64,000 bases of DNA. It comes from Agrostemma githago. Its lineage: Eukaryota > Streptophyta > Magnoliopsida > Caryophyllales > Caryophyllaceae. The position numbers were made by a program, and so were the translations under genes. The stretch spans positions 44,782,953 to 44,846,952 of the forward strand of contig OY288256.1 in assembly GCA_958450325.1 (NCBI GenBank), read 5' to 3'. Every line of letters starts with the position of its first letter. Positions within the stretch are counted from its first letter, which is position 1. Of this stretch, positions 30,671 through 43,624 are shown in pieces. The notes under the pieces were generated by a model. It ran no database searches, was not told where the DNA came from, and saw nothing but the letters and a program-made list of their open reading frames with translations.

Positions 30671-33600
30671 GTTGGTATCTGAGCATCACTGCTCCCAACG
30701 CTTACACCCGAAATTAGGGAAAATACCAGTAAATTATTTAAACAGTAAATAAAAATATTATTAGAGATGGGTAGAAACAAATAGGGACTTAACTGTTAAG
30801 ATTATCTGTTACTGAACTCAATGATTAGCATTGAATATTTGTTGCTTTTGTGGGAAGAAGACGAATGAACAAGATATTGATATGATGCTGCTCCAGATCG
30901 GGACAAGACCTGCTTAGAACTCCCAACGCCTGCTGACTCGAGTGGACAACTTGGTGCTCCAAGAAAGATGCCGATGGTGACTTTTAGCTCTGGTTCAGTT
31001 TACTTAAGCTACAGGCCAGATGACCAAGACTAGATTCTTGTTCCATGATGTCGCAGTAGATCGAGATGGAGCGACCCAAGACTTGTGTGCTCGTTCCTTT
31101 AAAAGAAGATGAAGTAAGCCATTTGGATCCGGCGTGAACTCTGGAGGCCCGAAGATTCTCCTCTGGTTCAAGAACTTAGTGATATAGTACCATCTACTCT
31201 TTTCTTCCTTCCTCTACTTCTTCTAATTCTTCTCTTTTATATTCTCTTCTTCATCCCCTTGGTGAATCCTTGTTATATTCTTCTACTCTACCATCTTTCT
31301 CTTGAGATTCTTTGGCTAGACCGATTTCCGTCTCAGTGAACCCCGTGAAAGGATATAGATGTTTGAGGTTTAGTAAACCCTTGTTACCTATGGCTTGAGG
31401 GTTGTGAGTTATACCCTGTTATCTATCTTAGTAAGCTTTTGAGGATCGATTTGAATGATAAATTGTCAATTAATGGAATTAGGTTGGTACTTTAGACACT
31501 GAACTTTGGGTTATAGGTTACTTGATTATTTGGAGGACTTAAAGTTGAATATATTTTGGGGTAGTAAGAGTATATCGTATTTGATGGATACCTAGTACCT
31601 AATTTAACCTAGAACCAAACCAAGTGTAGCTAATAATAGTATTTTGGGATTCATACCTAATGCTTATTTGATGGATGCGTCGTGAATATTTGGGATCATA
31701 GAGTGTTGGTTAAATTGTTAACCTGAGTGTTGTGGTACCATCAATGGTTTTCATTAATACCATTAGAAATTTTGGTTAACATAGATTACCCGTGTTTCTT
31801 AAGGATTAGATCGTTGATCGTTGTTTAAGGTTGTAAGCTATGAACTTTGGAGTTGAGTGATCTAAATTGGATAAATTGTTGTTAACGTTGAAAAGGAGAA
31901 ACGTATTGCCATTAGAGGTTGGATTTATCACATTGTTTTGAGGAATACTTTGATGTCAATCATCTTAATGGATTTATAGTTCAGAACCTTAGACCAACGA
32001 GATTGTGGCTTCGTTGAGTTATTAAATATTTTGTGGTTGCACCATTACGATTAGAAATTTGATGGACTTCTCAGAAACATTAATCGAATGACGTGTTTGA
32101 AGATGTGAGTGTTTGCGCCATTACCTATAGGTTTGAGCGTGTTTGAGGATTTATTGTACTTCCCCAACTTCTGTACTTGTGGTATTATAAATATGTTGGT
32201 GATGATTTTTGAGGATTTCGTGTCCGAACATTGTTAATTGGTGGATTTTATTTAGTCTTCCTTACTCGAGAAATTTGAAGTATACCTCGAGTTCAGACCT
32301 TATGAGCTTTAAATTATGAACCTTAGTGATTACGAGTTTGGGTACGTTTTGATAACCGTTGTAGTCTTAATTAAAGGATTAGTCTAAATCATTTGTGGAT
32401 TCTTACGATACTAATTGGTAGATTATATAAGTATGTAAGACTTAATTTTGGAGGTTGTAGATTGAGTAGGACCACCCTGTACTGATATTGGACTTAGCGT
32501 TATTTGATGGGCCAATTAGGAACCCGTGTTTGTGAGAGTCGTGCTAGGAATCTCGAGATGGTTAGTTTCTTCTATAATCCTTGAGAGCTTTTTCTGACTC
32601 TCAACTCCGTCTTCCTTTCTACTTCTATTGAATTCTGTTACCGCATCTGCTGCTAATCCCTTCAACTTCTTTTTCGGGTTTGAAACTTTTGTTTCGATTT
32701 GTCGTTGACCTTGACTCTATTTATCCGTTCATCATTTCCCCAAACTTATGAAAAGTTTGACTAATTTAAAAATTTTGATTTTCATGAAATTTTAACATTT
32801 TGAAGCATAATTTCAAATTTTAAAACTCCCCACTTTGTAAAAACATTGAGCAATTTAACATTTTGGATTATTGTGAAATTTTAACATTTTGAGTTATAAT
32901 TTCTATTTATAAAACTCCCCGTTTTGTAAAAATTTGACTAATTTAAACTTTTCGTATATCGTGAAATTTAACATTTTTGAATTATAATTTAAGAACTTTA
33001 TACTTCACTTTTGTTTTATCTTTGGTTGATATTTATATTTAGTTCTGTTTCAAAATGCCTTAATAATTTATTTTAAATTATTTTGAAAATATTTCAATTT
33101 TTGATTTTCAAACGATTGGAATTTTATGAAGACTTTCATATTTCCAAATACTTCAACTTCTATAGGATTATTTTGTAAAGTGTATTAACATTGTCGAAAT
33201 TATTTTGAATGTTCATGTTTGATAACATTTTTGAAAACTTTCATATTACTTTGATAACATTTTCGAAATTTTAACGTTTTGAAATTAGTTTCTCTTTATT
33301 GTTGGTGGACTTTTGAATCTATTATTGAAAATGCTTGACAACTGGATCGATTTTTACTAACTACAAATTTGATTTCTCAACACTAAATTTTGTTTCATCA
33401 GGAAAAGAAATATTATTAAATTTCTTAATCAAATTATTTTACTTTTGTTTTGAAAATGTTTTAATTACCCGATTTCCTTCAAGCTCGTTACAAAGGCTAT
33501 TTAGCGTTGTTATTTTATCAAATAACTTTACTTTACGATTTCACTAATTAAAGGATTTCAAATTCCGGGTAGCTTAGCCCAATTTCTCATGGAATAAATA

Positions 33601-33761
33601 ATTGCATTTGATTTCATATCACTTTAAAAGTTGTAAAATTTTCTTTTACAGCAAAATTTTTATGCGAAATTTATATCCTCATCTTTTCTAGTGGGGTAAT
33701 CTTAACTCTTTTCTGCTTATTCTTAGTTTCGAGGACGAAACTTTCTTTTAGTGGGGAGGAT
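30671..33761 (+). other. Coding-free internal region
   Basis: Begins with PBS-like TTGGTATCTGAGC (30672-30684) and ends with PPT-like TTTTAGTGGGGAGGA (33746-33760). About 3.1 kb in between has no ORF of note and no recognisable gag or pol motif. Its second half is strongly AT-rich. Confidence 0.75.
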
Positions 33762-36700
33762 TGTAACACCCGCTATTTTCCTAACATTTTTATCCTTTTC
33801 GTTATGACATCATCTTAATTCTGTCACTGTCGGCCTTGTGTTTCATCATTTTTCCAACTTTAATTTCATTTTCGAGTTTAATGATATTTATTTTTATTTT
33901 TAAAAGGTTTTAATTCTTTTAGATCTATTTATTGGATTTTCTTCGTAAACTAAATAATTTTCCGCGAGGAATTCTATTTTTCTACGAGTTGACGTTTTTA
34001 AGCTTGGATTTAAATTATTTCTTTTACTACAAGTGTCTGAATATATTTATATAATATTTTCAACCTAGAAATATTTTTATTTACGAAAAGTTAGCCATTA
34101 ATGATTTTATTACGAAGTTTCGTAAATGATTATTTTCCAACGCGCGGTTTACTCGAACTGATTTGAAATAACTTTAATAATTTTACGATTCATCTTTTTG
34201 TCAACTTAGAAATTATTTGGGACTTTTTTTCCCACGTTTTGGACCGTCACACCTCCTTGTCACACCTTAACTACGTTTTTCTTTATACGTTTCGTTTTAT
34301 TATGTTTAAACGTAAAGATAATGCTTTTCTTACCCATTTATTTGGCATATTATTGAACAAACTTTTCATCCTCCCTTGCTTGTTCATTTTGGCTGGCCAT
34401 ATGTGGTAGAGTAGCATTGTTTTCATCAAATTTTAATAGCATTCAAGCTTAGGAAAAACCATCCATTTCCTAACATTCATTCTTACAATTAAACATCAAA
34501 AAAATCCTTTATTTCTTCTCATTTGACCATGACTCCAGCAGCCTCTCGAGGCTAATTCTTGCTTCAAATCGAGTCATAATCGTCTCGTTTTCATCGTGAA
34601 ATTAATCGTTATTCCGATCCTTCCGTTAAGGTAATAAGCGATGTGGTTTTCGATCGTTATTCACCTTGATTTTCTTAGTTTTTCTCATGGTATTTTTCTG
34701 CCATGATTTTCATGTATGGTAGGATTTGTGGATGATCCCAAGGACGAGGAGTATATTATCGTTTCCGTTTTGGACTAAAGGTAACGTCGATGTTACTCGG
34801 TATTTCATGATTTTAATTGTGTATTTGCATGTATATATTTTTATATTTTATTTTGACAATATATGTATGTCACAAAATCTGGAAAATTTTCAAAAGTTGA
34901 AAATTTGCATGTTTCGGTATTTTTATCGCTTTTACGAGATTAACGATTAAATCGTCATATTAATTTGTAAAATCATAATATTCGGCCTAAACATGTAATA
35001 TATGTTTATATTCTGTAAAATTGATATTTTTGATGATTTATAATAATTTAGGATTTTTCTGATATTTTAAATATTGATTATTGAATTATTACCGTTTACG
35101 GACAAAAACGATTAAAAGCCGATTTTTAGTTCTAGTACCTAAACATTTTATTTTAATCTGATTTTTGGCTTGGTGAAACTTTCTGGTGAAATAGAATTTT
35201 CTGAATTTTTTCATAATTTTTCGGAATTTTTAAGTGGATGAATTAATTAATCACTTTAAATCATCGTTTAACGTTAAAACCGTGTTTGTTGTTTAAATTC
35301 TCGAATTCTGGCCTTTGGTTTAAATCTGGAAAAAAATGTGATTCTGATAATTTCATAATAAAATGTATTTTTATGATTTTTGTGCTTTAATAAAATGTTA
35401 GGAACAATAAGTTTTATTAATGGAATCGTTAATTGTGAAAACGGGTTTTAAAGACGGTTTTGACGAGATTTATTAAATCTGGAATTTTGGAAATCTGGAA
35501 AAATGTTAGATTATGGAAAATCATGATTTTTAAGTTTAATAATAATTTTTGGATATTAATACTTAAATCATTTTGTAATTACTATTTTTATTAATCGTTA
35601 TTGTCGAGATTGGACGATTAACGAGAAAACGCTTTAAAAACCGAGTTTTAGGATTCTGGAAAATTTTCTTTTCTGGACAGAATGTCCATAAATATATTTT
35701 AACTATTTTATGTAATTTTTTTTACTATTTATTAAGGTCTTTAATTAATAAGTATTGATTTTCGGACAAATTGTGATTTATCGTTAAAATGCTTCGTCTT
35801 ACCTAAAAGAATTATTTTTCCAGCAATTTTGAAAGTATTTAAATCTTAAACTTTAAGAGTTAAATCATCCCTTAAAATATTCTAAATTTATTCAATGGTT
35901 TACTTAAATAAAAGACGTTAAAAGATTTAATTGGACGTTTGCCGTAAAATCCTATTTATAATCGTATTGTCGTAACTAATAATAATTAGGGACTTTTAGT
36001 TTTATAAATTTTGGAAACACCCTAATTATTAGTACTAAAGTGTTTAAGACATTTTTAATTATTTTGTAAACACTTGTATGGTTTTTCAATAATTTCATAA
36101 ACCTAAATGTTCTCACTTTAACAATTAATATCGTTAAGGCCGAAAGTATTAGTTTTATAAATCTATATCGTTTACTAAAGATGTTGTGTTAGTATAAACT
36201 AATATTTTTTGCTATTTTGATATGATGCTATTTTTGGTAAATTTCTAAAAATAGAAGTTTCCTAAAATAGAAAGTTTCCTCTTTTAGAATATAAATGTTT
36301 ACTTCTTTTATCCTCATATTATTTATATTGATTATATCTTTTGAATATCGATAATGGCTTTGTTTTGGAGTTATGGAATAAGGACAAGTGTGAGGTTAGA
36401 GTAATATATTCTAGGGTTTACGGTTTTGCCATCAACTATAAGGCTAGTGTATCAGGAATCGGTACATTGGTTGTTGAACCGGGTGACAGGTATCCCGGGA
36501 GTTGTGTACATTTTGACCTTAAGCTTAGACCTCGCATTAAGTCGCCGTCATAAGTTGAACTGGGTGACAGGTAATCCCAGGAGGGGTGTGCCTTGTCTTA
36601 AACTAGGGTCACGCATTTATAAGTCGCCGCTCTATTATAGTTGAGTAGCCTAGTTAGAGACCGAAGTTTGATTTGTTCGAACTAAGTTCTCGAAGCTAGT

Positions 36701-37250
36701 TTTTAGTATTCTCCTAGTGAAAGTCTAGCCGTCTACATTACTTCTATCCATAACGCCATTTTGATTATTTTATTATTATCGATATAAATTGGTTTGCAGG
36801 TTGGCAACTATTTTTATGTTTCTTCGGAAACCCATTTTAATATTTTGGTTTTGGCGCTGAAAGCTTATTTTTAATACACTGTTTTACTGTTTTCCATTTT
36901 TTCTATTTTTCTATTGTAGTAATTACAGTTTTAAAATCCTGTTATACGGCTGGGAGAACGTTGACGTTGCTCCCCACTGATTGTGGCTGTTATGTTTTAA
37001 CATGGCAGGTATACGTGTTCCGGGTGTGGGCTAGCGAGCAGTGTGGATCCTGCTTGTTTATTTTGATAATTATGTCTTATGGATTGTTCAAACCCCTTTT
37101 GTGGATTGTTTAAATTTTGGCCATTTTATTTAAGGCCTATTGTTTGACTTTACCATTTTAATTTTACTAAGACATAGTTACAGTGTGTTTTAATCCCGAC
37201 TCTACAGTGTTTCCGCCACTGTATCGCGTTAGATTTTCTAGGGGATTACA
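33762..37250 (+). repeat. Full-length 3.49-kb LTR (Tekay-like)
   Basis: TGTAACACCCGC to GGGGATTACA. Unusually long and AT-rich. The segment 36340-36690 is clearly homologous to 61860-62230 in the solo LTR, including a duplicated phrase around GTTGAACCGGGTGACAGGTA. No ORF is supported. Confidence 0.85.
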
Positions 37251-38775
37251 GTTGGTATCTGAGCATCACTGCTCCCAACGCTTACACCCGAAATTAGGGA
37301 AAATACCAGTAAATTATTTAAACAGTAAATAAAAATATTATTAGAGATGGGTAGAAACAAATAGGGACTTAACTGTTAAGATTATCTGTTCCTGAACTCA
37401 ATGATTAGCATTGAATATTTGTTGCTTTTGTGGGAAGAAGACGAATGAACAAGATATTGATATGATGCTGCTCCAGATCGGGACAAGACCTGCTTAGAAC
37501 TCCCAACGCCTGCTGACTCGAGTGGACAACTTGGTGCTCCAAGAAAGATGCCGATGGTGACTTTTAGCTCTGGTTCAGTTTACTTAAGCTACAGGCCAGA
37601 TGATCAAGACTAGATTCCTGTTCCATGATGTCGCAGTAGATCGAGATGGAGCGACCCAAGACTTGTGTGCTCGTTCCTCTACAAGAAGATGAAGTAAGCC
37701 ATTTGGATCCGGCGTGAACTCTGGAGGCCCGAAGATTCTCCTCTGGTTCAAGAACTTAGTGATATAGTACCATCTACTCTTTTCTTCCTTCCTCTACTTC
37801 TTCTAATTCTTCTCTTTTATATTCTCTTCTTCATCCCCTTGGTGAATCCTTGTTATATTCTTCTACTCTACCATCTTTCTCTTGAGATTCTTTGGCTAGA
37901 CCGATTTCCGTCTCAGTGAACCCCGTGAAAGGATATAGATGTTTGAGGTTTAGTAAACCCTTGTTACCTATGGCTTGAGGGTTGTGAGTTATACCCTGTT
38001 ATCTATCTTAGTAAGCTTTTGAGGATCGATTCGAATGATAAATTGACAATTAATGGAATTAGGTTGGTACTTTAGACACTGAACTTTGGGTTATAGGTTA
38101 CTTGATTATTTGGAGGACTTAAAGTTGAATATATTTTGGGGTAGTAAGAGTATATCGTATTTGATGGATACCTAGTACCTAATTTAACCTAGAACCAAAC
38201 CAAGTGTAGCTAATAATAGTATTTTGGGATTCATACCTAAAGCTTATTTGATGGATGCGTCGTGAATATTTGGGATCATAGAGTGTTGGTTAAAGTGTTA
38301 ACCTGAGTGTTGTGGTACCATCAAAGGTTTTCATTAATACGATTAGAAATTTTGGTTAACATAGATTACCCGTGTTTCTTAAGGATTAGATCGTTGATCG
38401 TTGTTTAAGGTTGTAAGCTATGAACTTTGGAGTTGAGTGATCTAAATTGGATAAATTGTTGTTAACGTTGAAAAGGAGAAACGTATTGCCATTAGAGGTT
38501 GGATTTATCACGTTGTTTTGAGGAATACTTTGATGTCAATCATCTTAATGGATTTATAGTTCAGAACCTTAGACCAACGAGATTGTGGCTTCGTTGAGTT
38601 ATTAAATATTTTGCGGTTGCACCATTACGATTAGAAATTTGATGGACTTCTCAGAAACAATAATCGAATGACGTGTTTGAAGATGTGAGTGTTTGCGCCA
38701 TTACCTATAGGTTTGAGCGTGTTTGAGGATTTATTGTACTTCCCCAACTTATGTACTTGTGGTATTATAAATATG
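37251..38775 (+). other. Second, truncated internal copy
   Basis: Near-identical repeat of 30671-32175. It ends at a junction with mid-LTR sequence (matching about 36931 onward), with GTT shared by both parents at the breakpoint. Confidence 0.82.
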
Positions 38776-39098
38776 TTTTAAAATCCTGTTATACGGCTGG
38801 GAGAACGTTGACGTTGCTCCCCACCTGATTGTGGCTGTTATGTTTTAACATGGCAGTTATACGTGTTCCGGGTGTGGGCTAGCGAGCAGTGTGGATCCTG
38901 CTTGTTTATTTTGATAATTATGTCTTATGGATTGTTCAAACCCCTTTTGTGGATTGTTTAAATTTTGGCCATTTTATTTAAGGCCTATTGTTTGACTTTA
39001 CCATTTTAATTTTACTAAGACATAGTTACAGTGTGTTTTAATCCCGACTCTACAGTGTTTCCGCCACTGTATCGCGTTAGATTTTCTAGGGGATTACA
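38776..39098 (+). repeat. Truncated LTR with deletion
   Basis: Corresponds to 36931-37250 of the full LTR and ends GGGGATTACA at 39098, directly against Harbinger transposase sequence. Confidence 0.82.
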
Positions 39099-39870
39099 AC
39101 GCAAATTAAAGAGTTCTTTGGAGTTTGTTGGAGTATTTCCTTTCCATAAATTCAAATGATATCGAGTTTTTCGATAAGGAGCTAAGAAGCCTAGTCCATT
39201 TGTAAAACCTAAATCCATAAGATAATATTTATTATTTAGAACTTTTAGACCGTTATTAGGCCTTTGAAGAGCATCACCAAGGATACGAGCATCTATCGCT
39301 GACCCTTCCCAACCTGGCAAAACATAGCTAAAGTGAATTTTATTATCACATGAAGCTAGAACATTGGTAGTAATATCACCTTTTCTATTTCTATATCTAT
39401 GTCTATCTAGCGCAGAGACCGTCATATCAATATGAGTCCCATCAAGTGCTCCCATTACTCCTTCAAACCATTTCCATTTATCATCTCTCGCAAAACTTTG
39501 CGTATTCTCTCTTTGGTTTATATAATATTGACCTATTTTCATCACAGCTTTAAGCACTACATGGAAATTACGACTCACAGTTTCTCCCGATCGAGTATAC
39601 ACAGCCCCAATAGTCCTATTTTTTAAACCATGACCCCAGATATGAAGAAAATAGGCTACAATTTCCTTAATTGTCACATTTCTAGTTGACCTTAAACCCC
39701 TTCTTACTTTTAAAATGTGACACAACTTGTCAAAACAATTTCTATCTAAACGTAACTGTTCTTGACAAATACGGTTGTTCATTAATGTATCCATCCAATA
39801 TTTTCTTTTCAGAACACGTTCATGCTCGCACCACGCTATTTCCTTCGTTCGATATTGAATGTCATGTCAT
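39099..39870 (-). pseudogene. Harbinger (HARBI1-like) DDE transposase, C-terminus lost
   Basis: Open on the minus strand from at least ATG 39794, with protein-like codons upstream (CEHERVLKRKYW) to about 39870. It carries the DDE_4/HARBI1-like nuclease motifs GALDGTHIDM (first Asp), PGWEGSAIDARIL (second Asp) and YYLMDLGFTNGLGFLAPYR. It ends at KELFNLR, where the retrotransposon LTR begins, so the segment with the catalytic Glu is absent. Translation past 39099 is LTR sequence, not transposase. The missing half is not on the far side of the LTR element, so this is a rearrangement and not a simple insertion. Confidence 0.85.
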
Positions 39871-40900
39871 GAACATAATATCATACTAATAAAACCAAAA
39901 ATAATCGCAAACAACTCAACTTCGTCATCATACTCCTCCCTATCACGCTTTCTCGACTCCATACCATTCACTTCATCACCCATTTTCTTGTGCTAGAGTC
40001 AAAAACCTAGATGTCATGAAATAAGCAATATATGAGAACTAATTGCTATAGAAACTAACTTCCAACATCCTAATACTAAATCAACATAGATGAAGATGAA
40101 TGCATTCTGCTGAAGTAGGAAGAACTCGATTCAATCTTAGTTTAGCAGAAAGATGGAGGACATTCCTTGCTTATCATCAAAACGCAAAAAATGAATCGCA
40201 TTTGTACATGTTCTGCAACTGAGAATTTACCATCAATGGCACGAGCAGAACAAACAAGGCTTCAATACATCTTGTTTAGCCAAAAGACGGATATTACATG
40301 CTTATTATCGAAACACAAAAACAGAATCACACAATCATACATGCTCCACAACTGAGAATTTACAATCGGATTGGAGCAGATTTAGGGGAAATTGGAGATT
40401 ATGAAACCCTAATTGAAGGGAAGTTACTACAAAAGAATATGTGTAGAATGAATCATCATTCGGAATTGAAGGTCGAAACAAATTCACGAAAAAAATCACC
40501 AATCTCAAAAAGTATAACATCATAATTGAAGGTCGAATCATCATGATCACCATCAGATTATACCAAAATCGAAAGAAACACATTGATCAGGAAGAAACAA
40601 AAGAAACAATGAATGAAAATGGCGGGAAATACCTCGACGATATCAACAATGGCGATCGAATTGAAAAGATAAAATTGAAAGAGAAAAGAAGAGATATATA
40701 CATACCAGAGATTAAATTGATGGCCTGATCTGGGAATGACGAGATGGAGTAGGAGGAAGCTCGAGCAATGTCGCAGTAATGTCGCAGATGTCGAGCAAAG
40801 AGGGAGGTTTCGCAGCAGCAATGTCGAGCAGTAAGCTAGGTTTGCAGAAATAGGGTTAAGAAAGGGAAAGTTAGAAAAGTGAGGGGTGATAGAATTAAAA
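39871..40900. other. Harbinger interior without supported gene
   Basis: AT-rich. A Myb/SANT-like accessory ORF would be expected in PIF/Harbinger elements, but I cannot recognise one. Positions 40150-40210 and 40280-40350 are imperfect repeats of each other (CTTATCAT/CGAAACRCAAAAA...GAATC...CATGYTC). Confidence 0.5.
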
Positions 40901-41065
40901 TGACGGGGGGTGGGCTAGGGATTTAGAATGAAGACTTTTTTAACTGTATTGGATTAGCTTGGAATTGGGTCAGATTTTAATTCCAAATTCTTGGGGTTGC
41001 CAAACACAATATTTGGCCCAATTCCAGAATTCAATTCCAAATGGGAGTTCCCAAACAGGCCATAA

Positions 41066-41593
41066 GGGAATTTCGCCCACCTTTCAATCTGTTAGTCGAG
41101 TCATCCTAATTCAAAAATCCTTTAACTTAAGGGTCTACCCTAATTACAGGGCCACCCTTATTCGGGTCTATCTAGCGTCGAAACTCTGCCGATCTTACAT
41201 CGCAAGTTTCCTCCCTTACCCCGTCTGCCTTTCCTCGAGGTCGAGTCAACCTTTTACAAGGCATAGCCCTATGACAAAAGGTTCGTGATCCTTACATCTA
41301 AGGGTCACTCGTCCGACACTCGAGTCTTAACAAAGTCTTCGATCCCACTTGGGGGCTAACCTTCAGCAGAGCGATCAATCACGATTGCTCTAAGGGTCAT
41401 GTCTTACACATGTTGTCACACGTACCCCACTTTCGAGTCATTTAGATGCCATACCATCTGAGTCCTATCAGAGTCGATCCTTAGTCTCACTCGGGGGCTG
41501 TCCTCCACTCGAGCAGTCAACCACGGTTACCCTAGAGAGTACCCTACGTCCATCCGACACCGGAGTCCTTATGATGCCTTCTTCGAGTCGTAC
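41066..41593 (+). other. Tat internal non-coding fragment
   Basis: Resembles the Tat leader near 22480-22760 (GCGTCGAAACTCYGYCGATC and following phrases) and contains repeated TTGGGGGCTAAC/TCGGGGGCTGTC phrases. No ORF is supported. It passes without a PPT into the truncated LTR that follows. Confidence 0.55.
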
Positions 41594-43624
41594 CTATGCT
41601 AAGCCCTACATCCTCTCTACACCACAACCCTAGCAACACTAAGCAAAAACCGAGTCATTGTCCCTCGAAAAACCGACAAATCCACCCACACACACACATA
41701 CACACCATAACTTTACATACATCCTCGATACTCTCGCGTTCCCGTCGCTATTATGAGTCCATTGCCGAGGCCTTTCTAAGCATGTATGTTGAGGGTCTCA
41801 TCAACCCCATCTCAATCTTTTTTGTCTTGATTTACATATAGACATGTTATACTTTATATTATAGTCATTTTAGTATACTAACATTAACATTTTATACTTA
41901 TCGCATTTTAATTTCTTGTTCATTTTTATCGTTACTAATATTTATATACCGCGTATATGTATATAGTAATAAAATTCGGATCCGAACACGTTTGACTACG
42001 ACAACCATCTCAAGTCCGTTTAATCCCTTTACGAGTCACGACGGAGGTGGCACCCTTTCGAGGAGCGCCGCCCCAAGTACTCAAGGGCGTAATGTGATCG
42101 TGGTTATTCGTAGTTGAACGTGTATGATTCCATTTCTAAGGTTAGTACGGAATCCGTTGATGCGAAAATCGACATCACATAATCCGTAAGGATTAGTATC
42201 GATGTCGTGACGCGGAGGGAGACTATTTTGTCACTAATCAAAATTTTCGATCTAATAACAACATTTTTCATAAAAGTCCGATAACGGTATTATAATCGTA
42301 TAGTACGCGATTATAGCATCGAAAACCGAGTTAAATCTAAATCATGCAATATTTCTATTTAACTCGGCCAACCATCGATTTTAAAATAAATAAAAACGGA
42401 ATAACCACCTTTCCCGAAACGAGCTATGACTCGTACAGGGGGCACTCGACTGAGTGCCATGGGCCACTCGATCGAGTAGCACCCAAAAAACGGGGCAGTA
42501 GCTACCTCGAGGGCACACTCGATCGAGTCTAGGCCATGACTCGATCGAGTGGGTCCTTTAGCCCAAGAAAACCGAGAGCTTCGAGCATCATTCGAGCCTT
42601 GTCTTTTTTTACGACTTAGTCGTCGCGTGCAATGTCAATCACGTGATCTTCTTTTTCAAAACTCATGCATATCACTTCACTTTAACGACTTTGATCGATT
42701 GTCTTTCACTATTAATCTTGTGTCGACGACTCTTTAGTCGTATCCGACATATGTTTAATGTAGACGCTAATTTCTCGATGTGATAAGTCGGGACAAGGCA
42801 TCGAGATTCGGGATCGGGCTAGCACCACGTCTAGGTTCCATATCTCCGTCCTCCGTTTAATACGCAATATAATGTGTATTTAATCGAAGTTCGTCCATCC
42901 ACTCAACTCACGGTCTAGTTTGTATTTATTATATACGGGTCCGTTTCTAGTTATTATTTATCCCTTTTAATTCCATTTATTCTATTTTATTGTTCGCTAT
43001 TTTGTATTGGTCGGGTTGTATTTCCGCCCGCGTATTTTGTACGTATTTACAAGCTTTGCTTATTTTGATGCTTATCGCTTTATAAATGACCTCGCATACT
43101 AAACAACTCCGACGACAATTTAGATGCATTAAATGACGTAGTTCACACGAAATTAGCATGTTTAGCCGAAAACGCTGTTTGCATATCATTTAGTCATTTT
43201 ACTAGCGCGCGTACACGAACACGAACGATTTCTTAGTAGAGGCCGCTAAGTGCGGGTGGGGTTGGGTGTCCTTAGTGGGCTTCCCAGCACGTACCCTCAC
43301 CCCTTACTCAGAACCTCGGTTTCCGGATGTCCGAAACCGTTGGCGCACGAGAGTCATTCTATACACGATAACCGGTGTAGATGGTATCGGTATCACAATG
43401 CAAAGGGACGAGCCCCATAAACTCTGAAATCGAAATGGGCCGTACTTTGTGTACGATCCATGATGACATAGAGTGGGCTTGAATGGGTCCGAATTCCCAT
43501 AAATTCGGTGGCGACTCCAACTTTGACTTAACTTTCGAACCTGAGATCAATCTTACCACGTGATTCATTCGCCTACCCAAACCCGCGCGTGGCCGTGTCG
43601 GGGTGGACCTACGTCATGTCCACA
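41594..43624 (+). repeat. Tat LTR, 5' truncated
   Basis: Matches the LTR at 45994-48344 from about offset 700 onward, and ends CATGTCCACA. A palindrome cluster of CACTCGATCGAGTG type lies at 42442-42553, and the conserved Tat block at 43230-43350. The left boundary is approximate. The bases after it (CTTAG) are not a PBS, so it is not an intact 5' LTR. Confidence 0.75.
42442..42553. repeat. CTCGATCGAG palindrome cluster
   Basis: Four modules: GCACTCGACTGAGTGC, CCACTCGATCGAGTAG, CACTCGATCGAGTC and GACTCGATCGAGTGG. Confidence 0.82.

Larger units (their letters stand above)
30465..39098 (+). mobile_element. Rearranged coding-free element with Tekay-type ends (LTR-IN-LTR-IN-LTR)
   Basis: Three LTR pieces and two internal pieces alternate: partial LTR 30465-30670, internal 30671-33761, full LTR 33762-37250, partial internal 37251-38775, partial LTR 38776-39098. 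Internal copies are nearly identical (30671-32175 versus 37251-38775). The start of the internal region (TTGGTATCTGAGC) is close to a tRNA-iMet PBS. Its end (TTTCGAGGACGAAAC...GTGGGGAGGA before TGTAACACCC) is the phrase typical of Tekay chromoviruses. No coding domain survives, so it is a large non-coding derivative. The tandem form suggests unequal recombination followed by deletion. Confidence 0.82.
39099..41062 (-). mobile_element. PIF/Harbinger transposon, truncated
   Basis: The right end reads ...TTCCCAAACAGGCCA followed by TAA (41063-41065). This fits a Harbinger terminal inverted repeat beginning TGGCCTGTTTGG and a 3-bp TWA target duplication. Subterminal 40960-41045 repeats AATTCCA/TGGAATT several times. 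The transposase lies on the minus strand at the left. The other terminus is missing. Confidence 0.72.

Noticed and set aside
30671..33761. Hidden degenerate gag or pol in the coding-free internal region
   Set aside because: No motif for capsid, protease, RT, RNase H or integrase could be read in any frame; only the PBS and PPT regions are recognisable.
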